64,000 nt of DNA, taken from positions 186,001 to 250,000 of the forward strand of contig CAWCCX010000017.1 of the NCBI GenBank assembly GCA_963794155.1. The letters are read 5' to 3'. Below are positions 35,957-44,700 of the stretch, piece after piece (position 1 is the first letter of the stretch; each line of letters opens with the position of its first letter). The translations under genes and the position numbers were made by a program. Origin of the DNA: Roseiarcus sp963794155 (GTDB lineage: Bacteria > Pseudomonadota > Alphaproteobacteria > Rhizobiales > Beijerinckiaceae). Under the pieces are notes generated by a model. It had not been told where the DNA came from, ran no database searches, and worked only from the letters and a program-made list of their open reading frames with translations.

Positions 35957-37735
35957 ATGAGCGAAAACCGGAGACTTGCGGCGATCCTGGCCGCCGATGT
36001 CGTCGGCTTCAGCCGTCTCGCCGGCGCGGACGAGGATCGTACGCTGGCGCGGCTCAGGGCGCTGCGCAGCGATCTTATCGACCCGACCATATCCGTCCAT
36101 CACGGCCGTGTCATCAAGCGCACTGGGGACGGGGCGCTGGTCGAATTCCGTAGCGTCGTCGACGCGGTGCGCTGCGCGATCGAGATTCAGAACGCGATGG
36201 TCGAGCGCAACGCCGGCGTGCCGGAGGACCGGCGCATCGATTTCCGCATCGGCGTTCATCTGGGCGACGTGGTCGAGGAGAGCGACGGCGACCTGATGGG
36301 CGACGGCGTCAATATTGCCGCGCGATTGGAAGGCATCGCCCAACCTGGGGCGATCTGCCTCTCCGAAGACGCCTATCGGCAGGTCAGAGCGCGGCTCGAT
36401 GTGGCGGTCAGCGATCGTGGCGCAACGAACCTCAAGAACATCGCCGAGCCGGTGCGGGTCTATTCGCTGCAGGTCGGGCTGCCCGTCCAGGCGAAGCCGG
36501 CCCCGCAATCTTCCACGACCCAAAAATCGAGCCCGCCGCGCCTATCGATCGTGGTGCTGCCTTTTGCTAATTTCGGCGGCGACGCCGAACAGGAGTATTT
36601 TGTCGACGGCGTCACCGAGAGCCTGACTACAGACTTCTCTCGAATGAGCGGCATGCTCGTCATCGGCCGAAACACCGCCTTCACCTATAAAGGCAAGGCG
36701 GTCGATCTGAAGCAGATCGGGCGCGAGTTGAACGTGCGCTATGTGCTCGAGGGCAGCGTCCAGCGCGGCGGCAATCGCATGCGCGTGAATGTGCAGCTCA
36801 TCGACTCCGAAAGCGGCATTCATGTGTGGGCGGAGCGCTTCGACAAGCCTGTCGCCGACCTCTTCGACATGCAGGATGAAATCGTCGCACGGCTCGCCAA
36901 TACTTTGAACACCCATCTTGTGGCGGCGGAGGCGCGGCGCGCTGACCGGGCGACCGACCCCGACGCCATGGATCTCTACTTTCAAGGCATGGCATGCTTG
37001 AATCGGGATATGGCCGCCGTCCATTTGACCGAAGCGCGGGGCCTCTTTGAGCGGGCTTTGGCGCTTGATCCCGGCGATATCGATGCGTTGGTCGGCACAG
37101 CGATCGCGGACGTGTATTTCGCGTCGAATTTTTCCATGGACGATCACGGCGCGCGCGCTCTGGCCGCCGAGGCCGCATTGAAAAGAGTGCTGTCGGCGGC
37201 TCCCGAGCATGCCGCGGCGCATTGCTGGCTGGGACGCCTCCTGATTGGCACCAACCGTCCTTCCCAGGGCATCGCGCAATGTGAGCGCGCCTTGACGCTT
37301 GATCGAAATTTGGCGGGCGCTCACGCGTTCATCGGCCTCGGCAAGAGCGCCGTCGGCCGCGCTGAAGAAACCGAAGTTCACGTCCAGGAGGCGTTGAGGC
37401 TCAGCCCCCGCGATACGCTCGCCTATCGTTGGTCGCTAATTGCGGGACTCGCCAAGCTTTCTTTGGGAGAAGATGAGGGGGCGATTGCCTGGCTCAATCG
37501 CTCGATCGAAAACAACCGGAATTTCCCAGTCGTGCACTTCTCGCTTGCTGCCGCTCTCGCGCATCTCGACCAAGCAGACGACGCACGGTCCGCGGTCAAC
37601 GCGGGACTCGCGCTCGATCCGACCTTCACGATCGAGCGGTTTCGCGCTGGAACCCCGAGCAACAATCCGGTTTTCCTGGCCCGCCGCGAGCGCATTGCCC
37701 TGGGAATGCGTAAAGCCGGGGTGCCGGAGCAATGA
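35957..37735 (+). CDS. Adenylate/guanylate cyclase-domain protein with TolB-N-like and TPR regions
   Basis: From the ATG at 35957 (MSENRRLAAILAADVVGFSR) it has 592 residues. The class III cyclase domain (~1-170) keeps metal-site residues in AADVVGFSRL and IKRTGDGALVEF. A middle region (FVDGVTESLTTDFSRMSGML then VRYVLEGSVQRGGNRMRV) is the conserved FlgO/TolB-N-like domain found in this architecture. The C-terminal third is TPR repeats. This layout is multiplied in Rhizobiales. It probably makes cAMP under unknown control. Unlike the cyclase gene at 21.6 kb, the frame is intact. Confidence 0.9.
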   Translation: MSENRRLAAILAADVVGFSRLAGADEDRTLARLRALRSDLIDPTISVHHGRVIKRTGDGALVEFRSVVDAVRCAIEIQNAMVERNAGVPEDRRIDFRIGVHLGDVVEESDGDLMGDGVNIAARLEGIAQPGAICLSEDAYRQVRARLDVAVSDRGATNLKNIAEPVRVYSLQVGLPVQAKPAPQSSTTQKSSPPRLSIVVLPFANFGGDAEQEYFVDGVTESLTTDFSRMSGMLVIGRNTAFTYKGKAVDLKQIGRELNVRYVLEGSVQRGGNRMRVNVQLIDSESGIHVWAERFDKPVADLFDMQDEIVARLANTLNTHLVAAEARRADRATDPDAMDLYFQGMACLNRDMAAVHLTEARGLFERALALDPGDIDALVGTAIADVYFASNFSMDDHGARALAAEAALKRVLSAAPEHAAAHCWLGRLLIGTNRPSQGIAQCERALTLDRNLAGAHAFIGLGKSAVGRAEETEVHVQEALRLSPRDTLAYRWSLIAGLAKLSLGEDEGAIAWLNRSIENNRNFPVVHFSLAAALAHLDQADDARSAVNAGLALDPTFTIERFRAGTPSNNPVFLARRERIALGMRKAGVPEQ

Positions 37736-37900
37736 GCGCGACTTCACGATCCTTGCGGCCTATCGGCGCCGCGTCATGAACTGCCGCAAAATTTGCACGG
37801 AGTGATGATCCTGCCGCAATGGGCGGCGTATTTGTGTGAACCTTGGCCGCGCCCGGTATTCGACCCCGTCGAACGGCCGATGAAGACTCATCGCGTTCGC

Positions 37901-38455
37901 CTAAAACGAAGAGCCTGGCGTCTTCAAGAACTCTAATTCCGCGGCAGTCGAGGTTCGTCCGGGGACTGCATTTCGATGCGGAAAGCGCCCGAACCTGGCG
38001 ATGATTTCCAAATGACGCCGGGCATACTCGGTAGAAAGGTCGTCGGCCGTCCTTTCGGTTAAAAGCTCAACGGCCAGCCTTTGGTGTTCGATGTCCTCCG
38101 AATGCTCGAAAGGCAGGTAGGCGAGCACGCGGTGGTCGTCTGTCGGGTATGATCGGTCGAAGCCCAAAGTCAGAATGCGCCGCGCGACCGACAGGGCTTG
38201 TGGATCGGTGGCGAAAGCGTGCGCAGATCCACGAAAGATGTTGCGGGGCGCCTGGTCCAACAGGATGCAAAGCGCCAACGCGGCGTTGGGATGGTCCCTC
38301 CAGTCATCCAAGCAGCCTTCGGCCGCTTCGGCATAGAGGTCGGTTAGCCGTTGGCGGACCAATTCGTCAAAGTCCGGCGATGCTTCGAACCAATAGCGGC
38401 GGTTTGCTGGATCAAACCAGAATTCCAGGACTTCGTTTGATATGGCCGCCTGCAC
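37901..38455 (-). CDS. DUF924 family protein
   Basis: 184 residues starting MQAAISNEVLEFWFDPANRR. The family pattern VLEFWF, WRDHPNAALALCILLDQAPR, NIFRGSAHAFATDPQALSVA and YLPFEHSEDIEHQRLAVELL identifies DUF924 (all-helical, TPR-like). Its biochemical role is unknown. It lies 64 bp downstream of clcA on the same strand and may be co-transcribed. Confidence 0.88.
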   Translation of the reverse strand: MQAAISNEVLEFWFDPANRRYWFEASPDFDELVRQRLTDLYAEAAEGCLDDWRDHPNAALALCILLDQAPRNIFRGSAHAFATDPQALSVARRILTLGFDRSYPTDDHRVLAYLPFEHSEDIEHQRLAVELLTERTADDLSTEYARRHLEIIARFGRFPHRNAVPGRTSTAAELEFLKTPGSSF

Positions 38456-38519
38456 CCTTGGCTCTCAGGGACAATATTTCCTGTCAGAGACTCGCGCCGA
38501 TTCCAACCGGTCGAAATCT

Positions 38520-39833
38520 TTACGGGGCGGTCGCGGTGGGTTTGTCGACCGGCAACGCGCGCTCGCGAAGCAACTCGTAGATGGGCGGGTCCTTGAGCAG
38601 GGTAGCCGCCAGCATGGCCATCGCGCATGCGCATAACATCGGCAGCAGCATCGTCACGCTCCCGGTCATTTCCGTGGCGAGGACGATGCCGGTGATGGGG
38701 GCTCGCACGACGCCGGTGAAGAAGGCGGCTATGCCAACGACCGCAAACGCCTCGGGCTGAACATCTCCGTAAGGGCCGAGCGTGCGGCATGCCGCTCCGC
38801 TCAGAAAGCCAAATTGGGCCCCTAAGACCAGCATCGGGGCAAACAGACCGCCCGGAGTTCCCGCGGCGTACGACACCGCGCCGAGCGCAAATCGGATCAG
38901 GAAAGCGGCGGGAATGGCGGCCAGCGGCGCGCTGCCTGTCAGGACGCTCTGGGTGATCGCGTCTCCGCCTCTGATCAGGCTCGGCGCGAACCAGCCCAGG
39001 CTCCCGACAGCCGCGCCGATCAAACCGGCGCGCAGATCGACATGCGCGAAGATCAACCGGCGTGCGACCGCGCGCGTTGCGAGCAGCAATCGGTTATAGG
39101 CGACAGCCAAAAGACCAGCGAAGGCCCCGAACGCGAAATAGAGCGGCCTCGTTTCAGCGTCACCATAGCCGAGCCCACTCACGGTGAAGTCCGGCGTGTC
39201 GCCGAGCAGCAGGCGCGCTATCCCGATAGCGGTGGCGGATGCGGCGAGGGCGGCGATGGCGATGCGGCGCTCGAATCGTTGCACCAATTCCTCGAGGACG
39301 AAGACGGCGCCGGCGATCGGCGCGTTGAAGGCAGTCCCGAGGCCCGCGCCGGCTCCGGCCGCAATCAACACCCGGCAGTCCGGCCAGCCTCGGCCGAATA
39401 TCTTTCCGACAAGATGAGCGAGGCTCGCGCCCATTTGGACGGTAGGGCCCTCGCGCCCGAGCGCCAGGCCAGCGCCGATCGCGAGTAGGCCGCCGATAAA
39501 CTTGACCGGTATCAAGCGAAACGGGATCGGCGGAAGCTCCCCGCGCAAGACGGCTTCGACATGAGGGATGCCGCTTCCCGCCGCGTGGGGGGAGTACCGA
39601 CGAACCAACCACGCGGCAAGCGCGGTCGCGCCGGCGCAAACGGCAACAACCAGGAAGAAGCCGACGGCCTCCCGGCCATGGGCCCATCCGATCAGCGCGT
39701 TGCGAAACTGCTCCGCCTGCTCGAGGGAGAGCCGGAAGATCGCTCCGACAAGCCCCGCAGCCGCCCCGGCGACGAGCGCGAGCAGCGCGAGCGCCAATAG
39801 ACTTCCCTCGTCATGACCCTCGCCGTTGGTCAT
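38520..39833 (-). CDS. ClcA-type voltage-gated chloride channel / H+-Cl- antiporter
   Basis: A 437-residue CLC protein of the inner membrane with about ten hydrophobic helices. The selectivity motifs are AAGSGIPHVEAVLRGE, AGLALGREGPTVQMGASLAH (gating Glu in GREGP) and GTAFNAPIAGAVFVLEELVQ, and the last filter region is GTPGGLFAPMLVLGAQFG. Relatives exchange Cl- for H+ in acid resistance. There is no C-terminal CBS domain. The gene follows a GT2-GtrA gene on the same strand. Confidence 0.92.
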   Translation of the reverse strand: MTNGEGHDEGSLLALALLALVAGAAAGLVGAIFRLSLEQAEQFRNALIGWAHGREAVGFFLVVAVCAGATALAAWLVRRYSPHAAGSGIPHVEAVLRGELPPIPFRLIPVKFIGGLLAIGAGLALGREGPTVQMGASLAHLVGKIFGRGWPDCRVLIAAGAGAGLGTAFNAPIAGAVFVLEELVQRFERRIAIAALAASATAIGIARLLLGDTPDFTVSGLGYGDAETRPLYFAFGAFAGLLAVAYNRLLLATRAVARRLIFAHVDLRAGLIGAAVGSLGWFAPSLIRGGDAITQSVLTGSAPLAAIPAAFLIRFALGAVSYAAGTPGGLFAPMLVLGAQFGFLSGAACRTLGPYGDVQPEAFAVVGIAAFFTGVVRAPITGIVLATEMTGSVTMLLPMLCACAMAMLAATLLKDPPIYELLRERALPVDKPTATAP

Positions 39834-39914
39834 TGGCTCGCGCTCTCGCCTCCAAGGCTCAGGATCGACGATCTTGTCCGTCCGGACTGGAACGGTCCAG
39901 AGGGTTGGCGAGCC

Positions 39915-41018
39915 TCAAATCCTGACAACTCCGGGCTCCGGGAAGACAAGGAACCGCCGCAGCAGGAAATTACCAGCGAAGCCTACAAAGGTCGCGATCG
40001 TCTTGCTGAGCGTTGGGGCGAGGCCCAAGGTGACGAGGCCGATCGTGAACCCGTAGTCGACGACGCCCATCAAGGCAATCGTCACGAAATAGGCGATGAG
40101 TTCCCCCGCGGTATTCCATCTGACCTTGTGACGGAAAAGAAGGACAATGCACAAGATATAATTCAACGCGGCCGCGACCAGAAATGCCGCAGGAATGATA
40201 ATCCCTAAACTTAAACCAGAGAGCGTCAAGAGCAAGAAGGTTAAGATATTAACGACGGCGCAAATCAAGCCGATAAAGAAATATATCAGGAGCTGCATGG
40301 GCAGAGGCGCGGTTGGGCCGCCATAATGCAAAATGCAATAGAGCGCGTGAACGCCATCTGTCCATTTTATCTTCTTGCCCTCCTCCGCCGTGCGCGGGGT
40401 ATAACTTATTGCGCACTCGTAAACACGACAACGGGTCTGCGCGACTTTCGCAGTAACTTCGGGCTCGAAGCCGAAACGGTCCTCCTTCAGTTCAATCGCC
40501 TGAATGAGTTCCCGGCGAAATAACTTGTAGCACGTCTCCATGTCGGTAATGTTGAGATTGGTGAACATGTTCGACGCGAAAGTCAGAGTCTTGTTCATCC
40601 ACGTGTGCCAAAAGTATAACACACGGCGCGTGTCCGGTTTCAAATAACGCGAGCCGTATACGACATCTGCTGTCCCACTCAAGATTGGCTCAAGCAGAAT
40701 GTGGAAGTCTTGGGGATCGTATTCCAGATCCGCATCCTGAATGCCGACGAAATCCCCGGTCGCCAGAGCAATTCCGGTGCGAAGAGCAGCGCCTTTACCG
40801 CGATTTTTTTGGTGCCGCACAACCCTTATTTCTGGGTGATGCCGGGCAAGTTCTTGGGCGACCGCGTAACTCTTGTCTCGTGAGCAATCGTCGACAATAA
40901 CGAGTTCGAGTTTCAAATCGTCGGTAGCAATATCCAGAACCCGCGTCACGCATGCCTTCAACGTCGTCTCTTCATTGTAGCACGGCATCACAAGCGAAAG
41001 TATCTTCGGCGCGCTCAT
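39915..41018 (-). CDS. GT2 polyprenyl-phosphate glycosyltransferase fused to a GtrA membrane domain
   Basis: Residues ~1-230 are a DPM1-like GT-A domain: SLVMPCYNEETTLKACVTRV, LELVIVDDCSRDKSYAVAQE, GIQDADLEYDPQDFHILLEP (DXD) and DMETCYKLFRREL. Residues ~235-367 are a four-helix GtrA domain (LLIYFFIGLICAVVNILTFL then FVGFAGNFLLRRFLVFP). It should charge a lipid carrier with a sugar and help move it across the membrane for cell-surface glycosylation. Base composition is more AT-rich than the flanks, hinting at transfer of this patch (40.0-41.7 kb). Confidence 0.92.
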   Translation of the reverse strand: MSAPKILSLVMPCYNEETTLKACVTRVLDIATDDLKLELVIVDDCSRDKSYAVAQELARHHPEIRVVRHQKNRGKGAALRTGIALATGDFVGIQDADLEYDPQDFHILLEPILSGTADVVYGSRYLKPDTRRVLYFWHTWMNKTLTFASNMFTNLNITDMETCYKLFRRELIQAIELKEDRFGFEPEVTAKVAQTRCRVYECAISYTPRTAEEGKKIKWTDGVHALYCILHYGGPTAPLPMQLLIYFFIGLICAVVNILTFLLLTLSGLSLGIIIPAAFLVAAALNYILCIVLLFRHKVRWNTAGELIAYFVTIALMGVVDYGFTIGLVTLGLAPTLSKTIATFVGFAGNFLLRRFLVFPEPGVVRI

Positions 41019-41049
41019 TCACGTGACCACTATTTCGACTGTTTGCTGA

Positions 41050-41713
41050 TCAGCGTTGCGATAAACAGGGATTCGGCTGAGGACAAGAGTTTCGGTCGGG
41101 AGCCGCTAATGTTGCAACAACATATTGGAAACTGACCTCCGGGGGCGAATAATTTTGAATGTCGGCTCTCAGCTTTAGCCGATCGAGAGCGTTTTGGGCG
41201 TCCTCAATGGCGTGAGCGCCGGCGAACACGAGCTTGTACGGCTTCCCGCTGCACACTGCGGCCTTCAGCCCTGAATCGAAGGCTGGAGACAGGTCCTCGA
41301 CGGCAGGCACGTTCCCGTCGGTGAGATAAGCAAATGGAAACGAGATGCCCCAGCTCATGAACACGTGAATGTAGTCCCAAAACAATATGCGAAAAAACGA
41401 AGGTGGCGACGCTCGTACCAAAAATAATAAATGGGATTGCAAGGTAAGCGTGAAGGCTGCCATAGTATGGACCGTCAGAAAGAATGGGCAAACGATCCCA
41501 AATCAAGTTCCCAGGAAGGACCAAGGCAAGCGAATGGCGGGAATGACGCAATATACGGACAGCCATGTAGTCAGGATTAATGGCGACTTTGGTTACGTTA
41601 TTGAAAGTCAGGATTGAAAATACTGTCACAAAAATCAAGACAATTAAAATTCTAAATAACGGTATCATCCCATGTTGTTGCGGGACTACATAGCACCTAA
41701 CGACAACTGCCAT
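41050..41713 (-). pseudogene. Unrecognised membrane protein, frame broken at a T6 run (41392-41397)
   Basis: The first half reads MIPLFRILIVLIFVTVFSIL (from 41671), then LPGNLIWDRLPILSDGPYYG and LAIPFIIFGTSVATFVF. The second half, in another frame, continues RILFWDYIHVFMSWGISFPF, AYLTDGNVPAVEDLSPAFDS and KPYKLVFAGAHAIEDAQNAL. Shortening the coding-strand T6 run to T5 joins them into about 220 residues. It looks like the membrane part of a surface-polysaccharide enzyme, perhaps a C-terminal piece of an ArnT-like transferase, but I cannot name it. It sits upstream of the GT2-GtrA gene. Confidence 0.55.
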
Positions 41714-42096
41714 GCGATCTGCTCGCAGTGTAAACGAGGCTGACTGTTGAAATTGCGGAAGATTTGACTAAGGTGTCCTTCGCACGTTTCTACTGTGATT
41801 CCCGCGGGTCGGACTCACGACTGAGACTGCGCCTATGGCGAAGGCGCTGACAAGGCCGAAATCTCCTTGGGACCGGGCGTCGCCGGCCAAGACCGCGTCT
41901 CGTGCGACCGACGCCACAAGACCGCTCTCTCGTTGACCGGGTCGGCGTCTTCGACGGCCGTCCCATTCGGTCGAGAAGCCGATGTCCGTTTGCGTTTGAA
42001 ATGGCCGCGCCAGCGGCAACCTTAAGAAAACCGGCCCCGCCGCGTCAACCGGCGCCCGCCCGGGCATGAAGGGAAGCCTATGCGCAGTGAAAAAGG
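41714..42096. other. 383-bp intergenic region
   Basis: No gene is supported. The minus-strand frame at 41768-42067 has no recognisable features. The region separates the AT-rich glycosylation patch from the stress cluster, whose candidate EcfG promoter begins at 42097. Confidence 0.5.
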
Positions 42097-42121
42097 GGAA
42101 CCATCTTCACGCTCATTTGTT
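42097..42121 (+). promoter_or_regulatory. Candidate EcfG (general stress sigma factor) promoter
   Basis: GGAAC at 42097-42101 and GTT at 42119-42121, 17 bp apart, match the alphaproteobacterial EcfG pattern (GGAAC, 16-17 bp, cGTT). It lies 39 bp upstream of the CsbD/DUF883-type gene, a class of gene often in the general stress regulon. Confidence 0.6.
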
Positions 42122-42159
42122 TAGTCGACGGGATCCAAACCAATTCTGGGAGAAACGAA

Positions 42160-42612
42160 ATGAACAAAGACAATGTGGAAGGCACGCTTCGCTCAGTCGC
42201 GGGTCAGGGCGAAAAGCTCGTCGGTCAGGCGCTGAATGACAGGGGGACCACCGCTCAGGGTTATTACGATGATGCGGCCGGCAAGGCGCGGTCCGCCCTG
42301 GGCAGCGCCAAGGACGCGGCCAATGACACTTTCGATGCCGTTTCCAACCTCGATTTCGCTGGGTTGCGCGACCAAATGAGCACGCTGACACAGAAGGTCT
42401 CGGATCTCGCGCAAAATCAGGTTTCGGCTGGCCGGGATCAGATTGTTGGCGCGATGGGAGCGGCCGGCGAAACTATGTCCCGGTCTGCCGCACAAGCGCA
42501 GGACCAATTCGCCGCGATCGAGGGCGATGTCGAGTCCCGAATAAAGAAAAATCCCTGGGGCGCCGTCGCCGTGGCCGCGCTGATAGGGCTGCTCATCGGC
42601 AAGATGACCTAG
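42160..42612 (+). CDS. CsbD-like / DUF883 (YqjD/ElaB) stress protein
   Basis: 150 residues. The N-terminus MNKDNVEGTLRSVAGQGEKL is a CsbD-like motif. The middle is a long amphipathic helix, and the end is SRIKKNPWGAVAVAALIGLL then IGKMT, the glycine-containing C-terminal membrane anchor of YqjD/ElaB/DUF883 proteins, which tether ribosomes to the membrane in E. coli. It is first of three small genes spaced 3 bp or overlapping. A Shine-Dalgarno (GGGAGAAA) precedes the ATG. Confidence 0.85.
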   Translation: MNKDNVEGTLRSVAGQGEKLVGQALNDRGTTAQGYYDDAAGKARSALGSAKDAANDTFDAVSNLDFAGLRDQMSTLTQKVSDLAQNQVSAGRDQIVGAMGAAGETMSRSAAQAQDQFAAIEGDVESRIKKNPWGAVAVAALIGLLIGKMT

Positions 42613-42615
42613 CCT

Positions 42616-43011
42616 GTGCGGTCCGCGCTCGAACTGCTCCTGGAGCTCACCCGGCAAATTCGGGAGTTGGTGCGCATCGAGCTCTCGCTGGCCGGTGCGG
42701 AGATCAGCGAGCGCGCGAGTGGGATTCCCTCGAGCCTCACCGCCGTTGCTGTCGGGATCGCTCTTCTCCCCGTGGCGCTCGGTCTTGTTCTTGTTGCCGC
42801 CAGCCTGTTCCTTGTGCGGTTCGGAACTCCCTTGGACCTGGCGTTTCTCATAGTCGCCGTGGTTGCGGTCGCGATAAGCCTAATCCTATTGCGCTGGGGC
42901 GTTGGCGGCCTGAGACCCTCGCGGCTGGTTCCCGCCAGGAGCATCGCGCAAATCTCATCGCTACTCGGAGCGCTCCAGGGGGGTGGCAGTGAACGCATCG
43001 ACATCCCGTGA
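42616..43011 (+). CDS. Phage-holin-superfamily (DUF1469/YqjE-like) membrane protein
   Basis: 131 residues from a GTG at 42616. An amphipathic N-terminus (LLELTRQIRELVRIELSLAG then AEISERA) is followed by two membrane spans (SLTAVAVGIALLPVALGLVL and LDLAFLIVAVVAVAISLILL), the YqjE/Holin-X arrangement. Its position between a YqjD-like and a DUF3618 gene matches the usual envelope-stress trio. Its activity is unknown. Confidence 0.8.
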   Translation: MRSALELLLELTRQIRELVRIELSLAGAEISERASGIPSSLTAVAVGIALLPVALGLVLVAASLFLVRFGTPLDLAFLIVAVVAVAISLILLRWGVGGLRPSRLVPARSIAQISSLLGALQGGGSERIDIP

Positions 43012-43546
43012 GTACGAAGCGGAAGCCAATCAATTGCGAGCACAGATCGGCGTGACGATTGGCGCCTTGCGGTCCAGTCTGACGCCCTCGAACGTTGCCT
43101 CAGAAGCGGCGTCGCGCGCCGGCCTAGCCGATTTGTCGTGGGCGGGCGCCTTTGACTATGCGAGCAGACGTCATCCGGTTCCCACCGCTATTGTTGGATT
43201 GGGTATTGCGTTGTGGACAATCGCGGCGTTCCGAAATCGGGCAAGGGGCGGACAAATCGTTGCGCTGACCTCACCGTTGAAAGAATCGTCTGTATCGATC
43301 GTCAACTCGGCGACGACAGTGTTTCGCGAGCGAGCCGAAGCGAAACGACGAGAGTTTGTTGATGTTGCCCGGTCTCAAGTGGCGACCGCAGCGGCAACGC
43401 TGTCTGACGAGATTGATAGAAAACTGGAGGACCTTGTCGATCGCGTCCCCGGCGGAATGAGCGTTCGACCGCTCATCGTATCCTCGCTTCAGGTTGTTCT
43501 CGCAGCCGCTCTTGAGGGCCTGCTGCAAGGGCGTCGCCGCAACTAG
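42983..43546 (+). CDS. DUF3618 family membrane-associated protein
   Basis: About 187 residues; the start may be the GTG at 42983 or 42989, both inside the preceding gene. The N-terminal YEAEANQLRAQIGVTIGALR then SSLTP is the DUF3618 signature, followed by a span (PTAIVGLGIALWTIAAF) and a helical tail (VFRERAEAKRREFVDVARSQ). It completes the three-gene cluster under the EcfG-type promoter. Its function is unknown; an envelope role is inferred from its partners. Confidence 0.8.
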   Translation: MAVNASTSREYEAEANQLRAQIGVTIGALRSSLTPSNVASEAASRAGLADLSWAGAFDYASRRHPVPTAIVGLGIALWTIAAFRNRARGGQIVALTSPLKESSVSIVNSATTVFRERAEAKRREFVDVARSQVATAAATLSDEIDRKLEDLVDRVPGGMSVRPLIVSSLQVVLAAALEGLLQGRRRN

Positions 43547-43588
43547 CATCCTCTCGCGGCGCCGGCGATAAACTTCAGCGGCAGCACT

Positions 43589-44065
43589 CTACTTGTAATA
43601 TCCGACGCCGCAGCCCAAATCGCCCACCCTGGTCACCAAGCTCACCTTCGGAACCGGCGTCTTGTCGGCGCCCGGCCGTGGAAACATGTAGCTGGTCTCG
43701 GTTATCTCACCTTCCGGCTTCCGGAACCCGGCGTATTGCTCGGCGCCAAAAGATTTGCCGGTAAAGTCCTTGAGGCTCCTCACGTCCGTACCGATCAATT
43801 GCTTGGCGTTGTTGTTGCCAATCGCAACGAACTTCCCGTCGCCAACACGAGCGCAAAAAACATAGAGGTCCCTATCCAGGAACCCGCCTTCTCCCTTGTT
43901 GAACGTCTCGAGCGCTTTGGCCTTGTCCGCTTTGACGGCGGCGACCGCCTTCATCAGCATCGCTTTGGCTTCATCGGCAGTGCCGCCTGTTTCCTGTGCG
44001 AAAGCGGTTGGCGAGAGCGCGAGGACCGCGGCCGACGCCGCAGCGATCATCAGAGCGCGAAGCAT
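43589..44065 (-). CDS. Periplasmic single-Cache-domain protein
   Basis: 158 residues from the ATG at 44065, preceded by GAGGAGG. A signal peptide (LRALMIAAASAAVLALSPTA then FAQE) is followed by a Cache-type sensor fold: AKALETFNKGEGGFLDRDLY, VFCARVGDGKFVAIGNNNAK, LIGTDVRSLKDFTGKSFG and SYMFPRPGADKTPVPKVSLV. Cache domains bind small ligands outside the cytoplasm, usually as part of receptors. Here the domain is alone and probably a secreted sensor or binding protein. The longer frame to 44173 is rejected because of the signal peptide and ribosome site. Confidence 0.82.
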   Translation of the reverse strand: MLRALMIAAASAAVLALSPTAFAQETGGTADEAKAMLMKAVAAVKADKAKALETFNKGEGGFLDRDLYVFCARVGDGKFVAIGNNNAKQLIGTDVRSLKDFTGKSFGAEQYAGFRKPEGEITETSYMFPRPGADKTPVPKVSLVTRVGDLGCGVGYYK

Positions 44066-44173
44066 GACTTTCCTCCTCGGTTGGCGCTCTTGGTTGGCGC
44101 GCAGCGCGGAAATCTCGAACCGACATTCGCCCGATGAGAGCCTTACCGAGGTTGAAACTGCCGCCGATAGCAA

Positions 44174-44531
44174 GACTTTGACAAGACTGAAATGTCGTTG
44201 AGACCCCGTCGTGGCTTGTAGCTTAACCCTGAGCGTGAGGTTGGACCTGACGGACAGCGTCCTTCAACTCGCTGGCGAGGGCGAGTGTGCGCCGATGATT
44301 CACGAATATGGAACTCAACCAGCGGGTCAATCAGGATTTGCAAGCTTCAGCGGGCGACTGCGCCTCAGGCCGTGGTCCAGATCGCCATCTGCGCCTTGCC
44401 GGGCATTAGGATTGTCGGATATGTAATTGCTGTGCGCGCTGCTCACAGAATCTGCTGAATGACGCTTCCTCTTGAGAGGTGGACGTGCGGAAGCCAGTCT
44501 GGAAGAATCGGCTCAAACAACATTGAGTAGC
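44174..44531. other. 358-bp region without a supported gene
   Basis: No protein-like frame, repeat or RNA signature found. It lies upstream of both the Cache-protein gene and the truncated glycosyltransferase remnant, so it may contain their promoters. Confidence 0.5.
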
Positions 44532-44700
44532 ATGGCGCGGAAATCGGCACTGGCGATTGCCCTTAATCTTGCCCTTGTGATTATTATTTCTTGGATTTTC
44601 ATTGGCTATTTTCGTTACGCGCGATTGTCGCCTCCGAGTTTCGACGGAGCCATGAACCTCAACACAGCCTTGTCCTTCATGGAGGGGCGCGGATACGGAT
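44532..44700 (+). pseudogene. N-terminal remnant of an ArnT-like glycosyltransferase
   Basis: From the ATG at 44532 it reads MARKSALAIALNLALVIIIS, then FDGAMNLNTALSFMEGRGYG. A first membrane helix is followed by the FDGAMN...SFMEGRGYG pattern at the start of ArnT/PMT-like transferases, with its catalytic-loop Asp. After about residue 56 homology ends, and the DNA becomes the antisense of the WD40 gene. The rest of the ~500-residue enzyme is missing, so this is a truncated gene. Confidence 0.65.
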
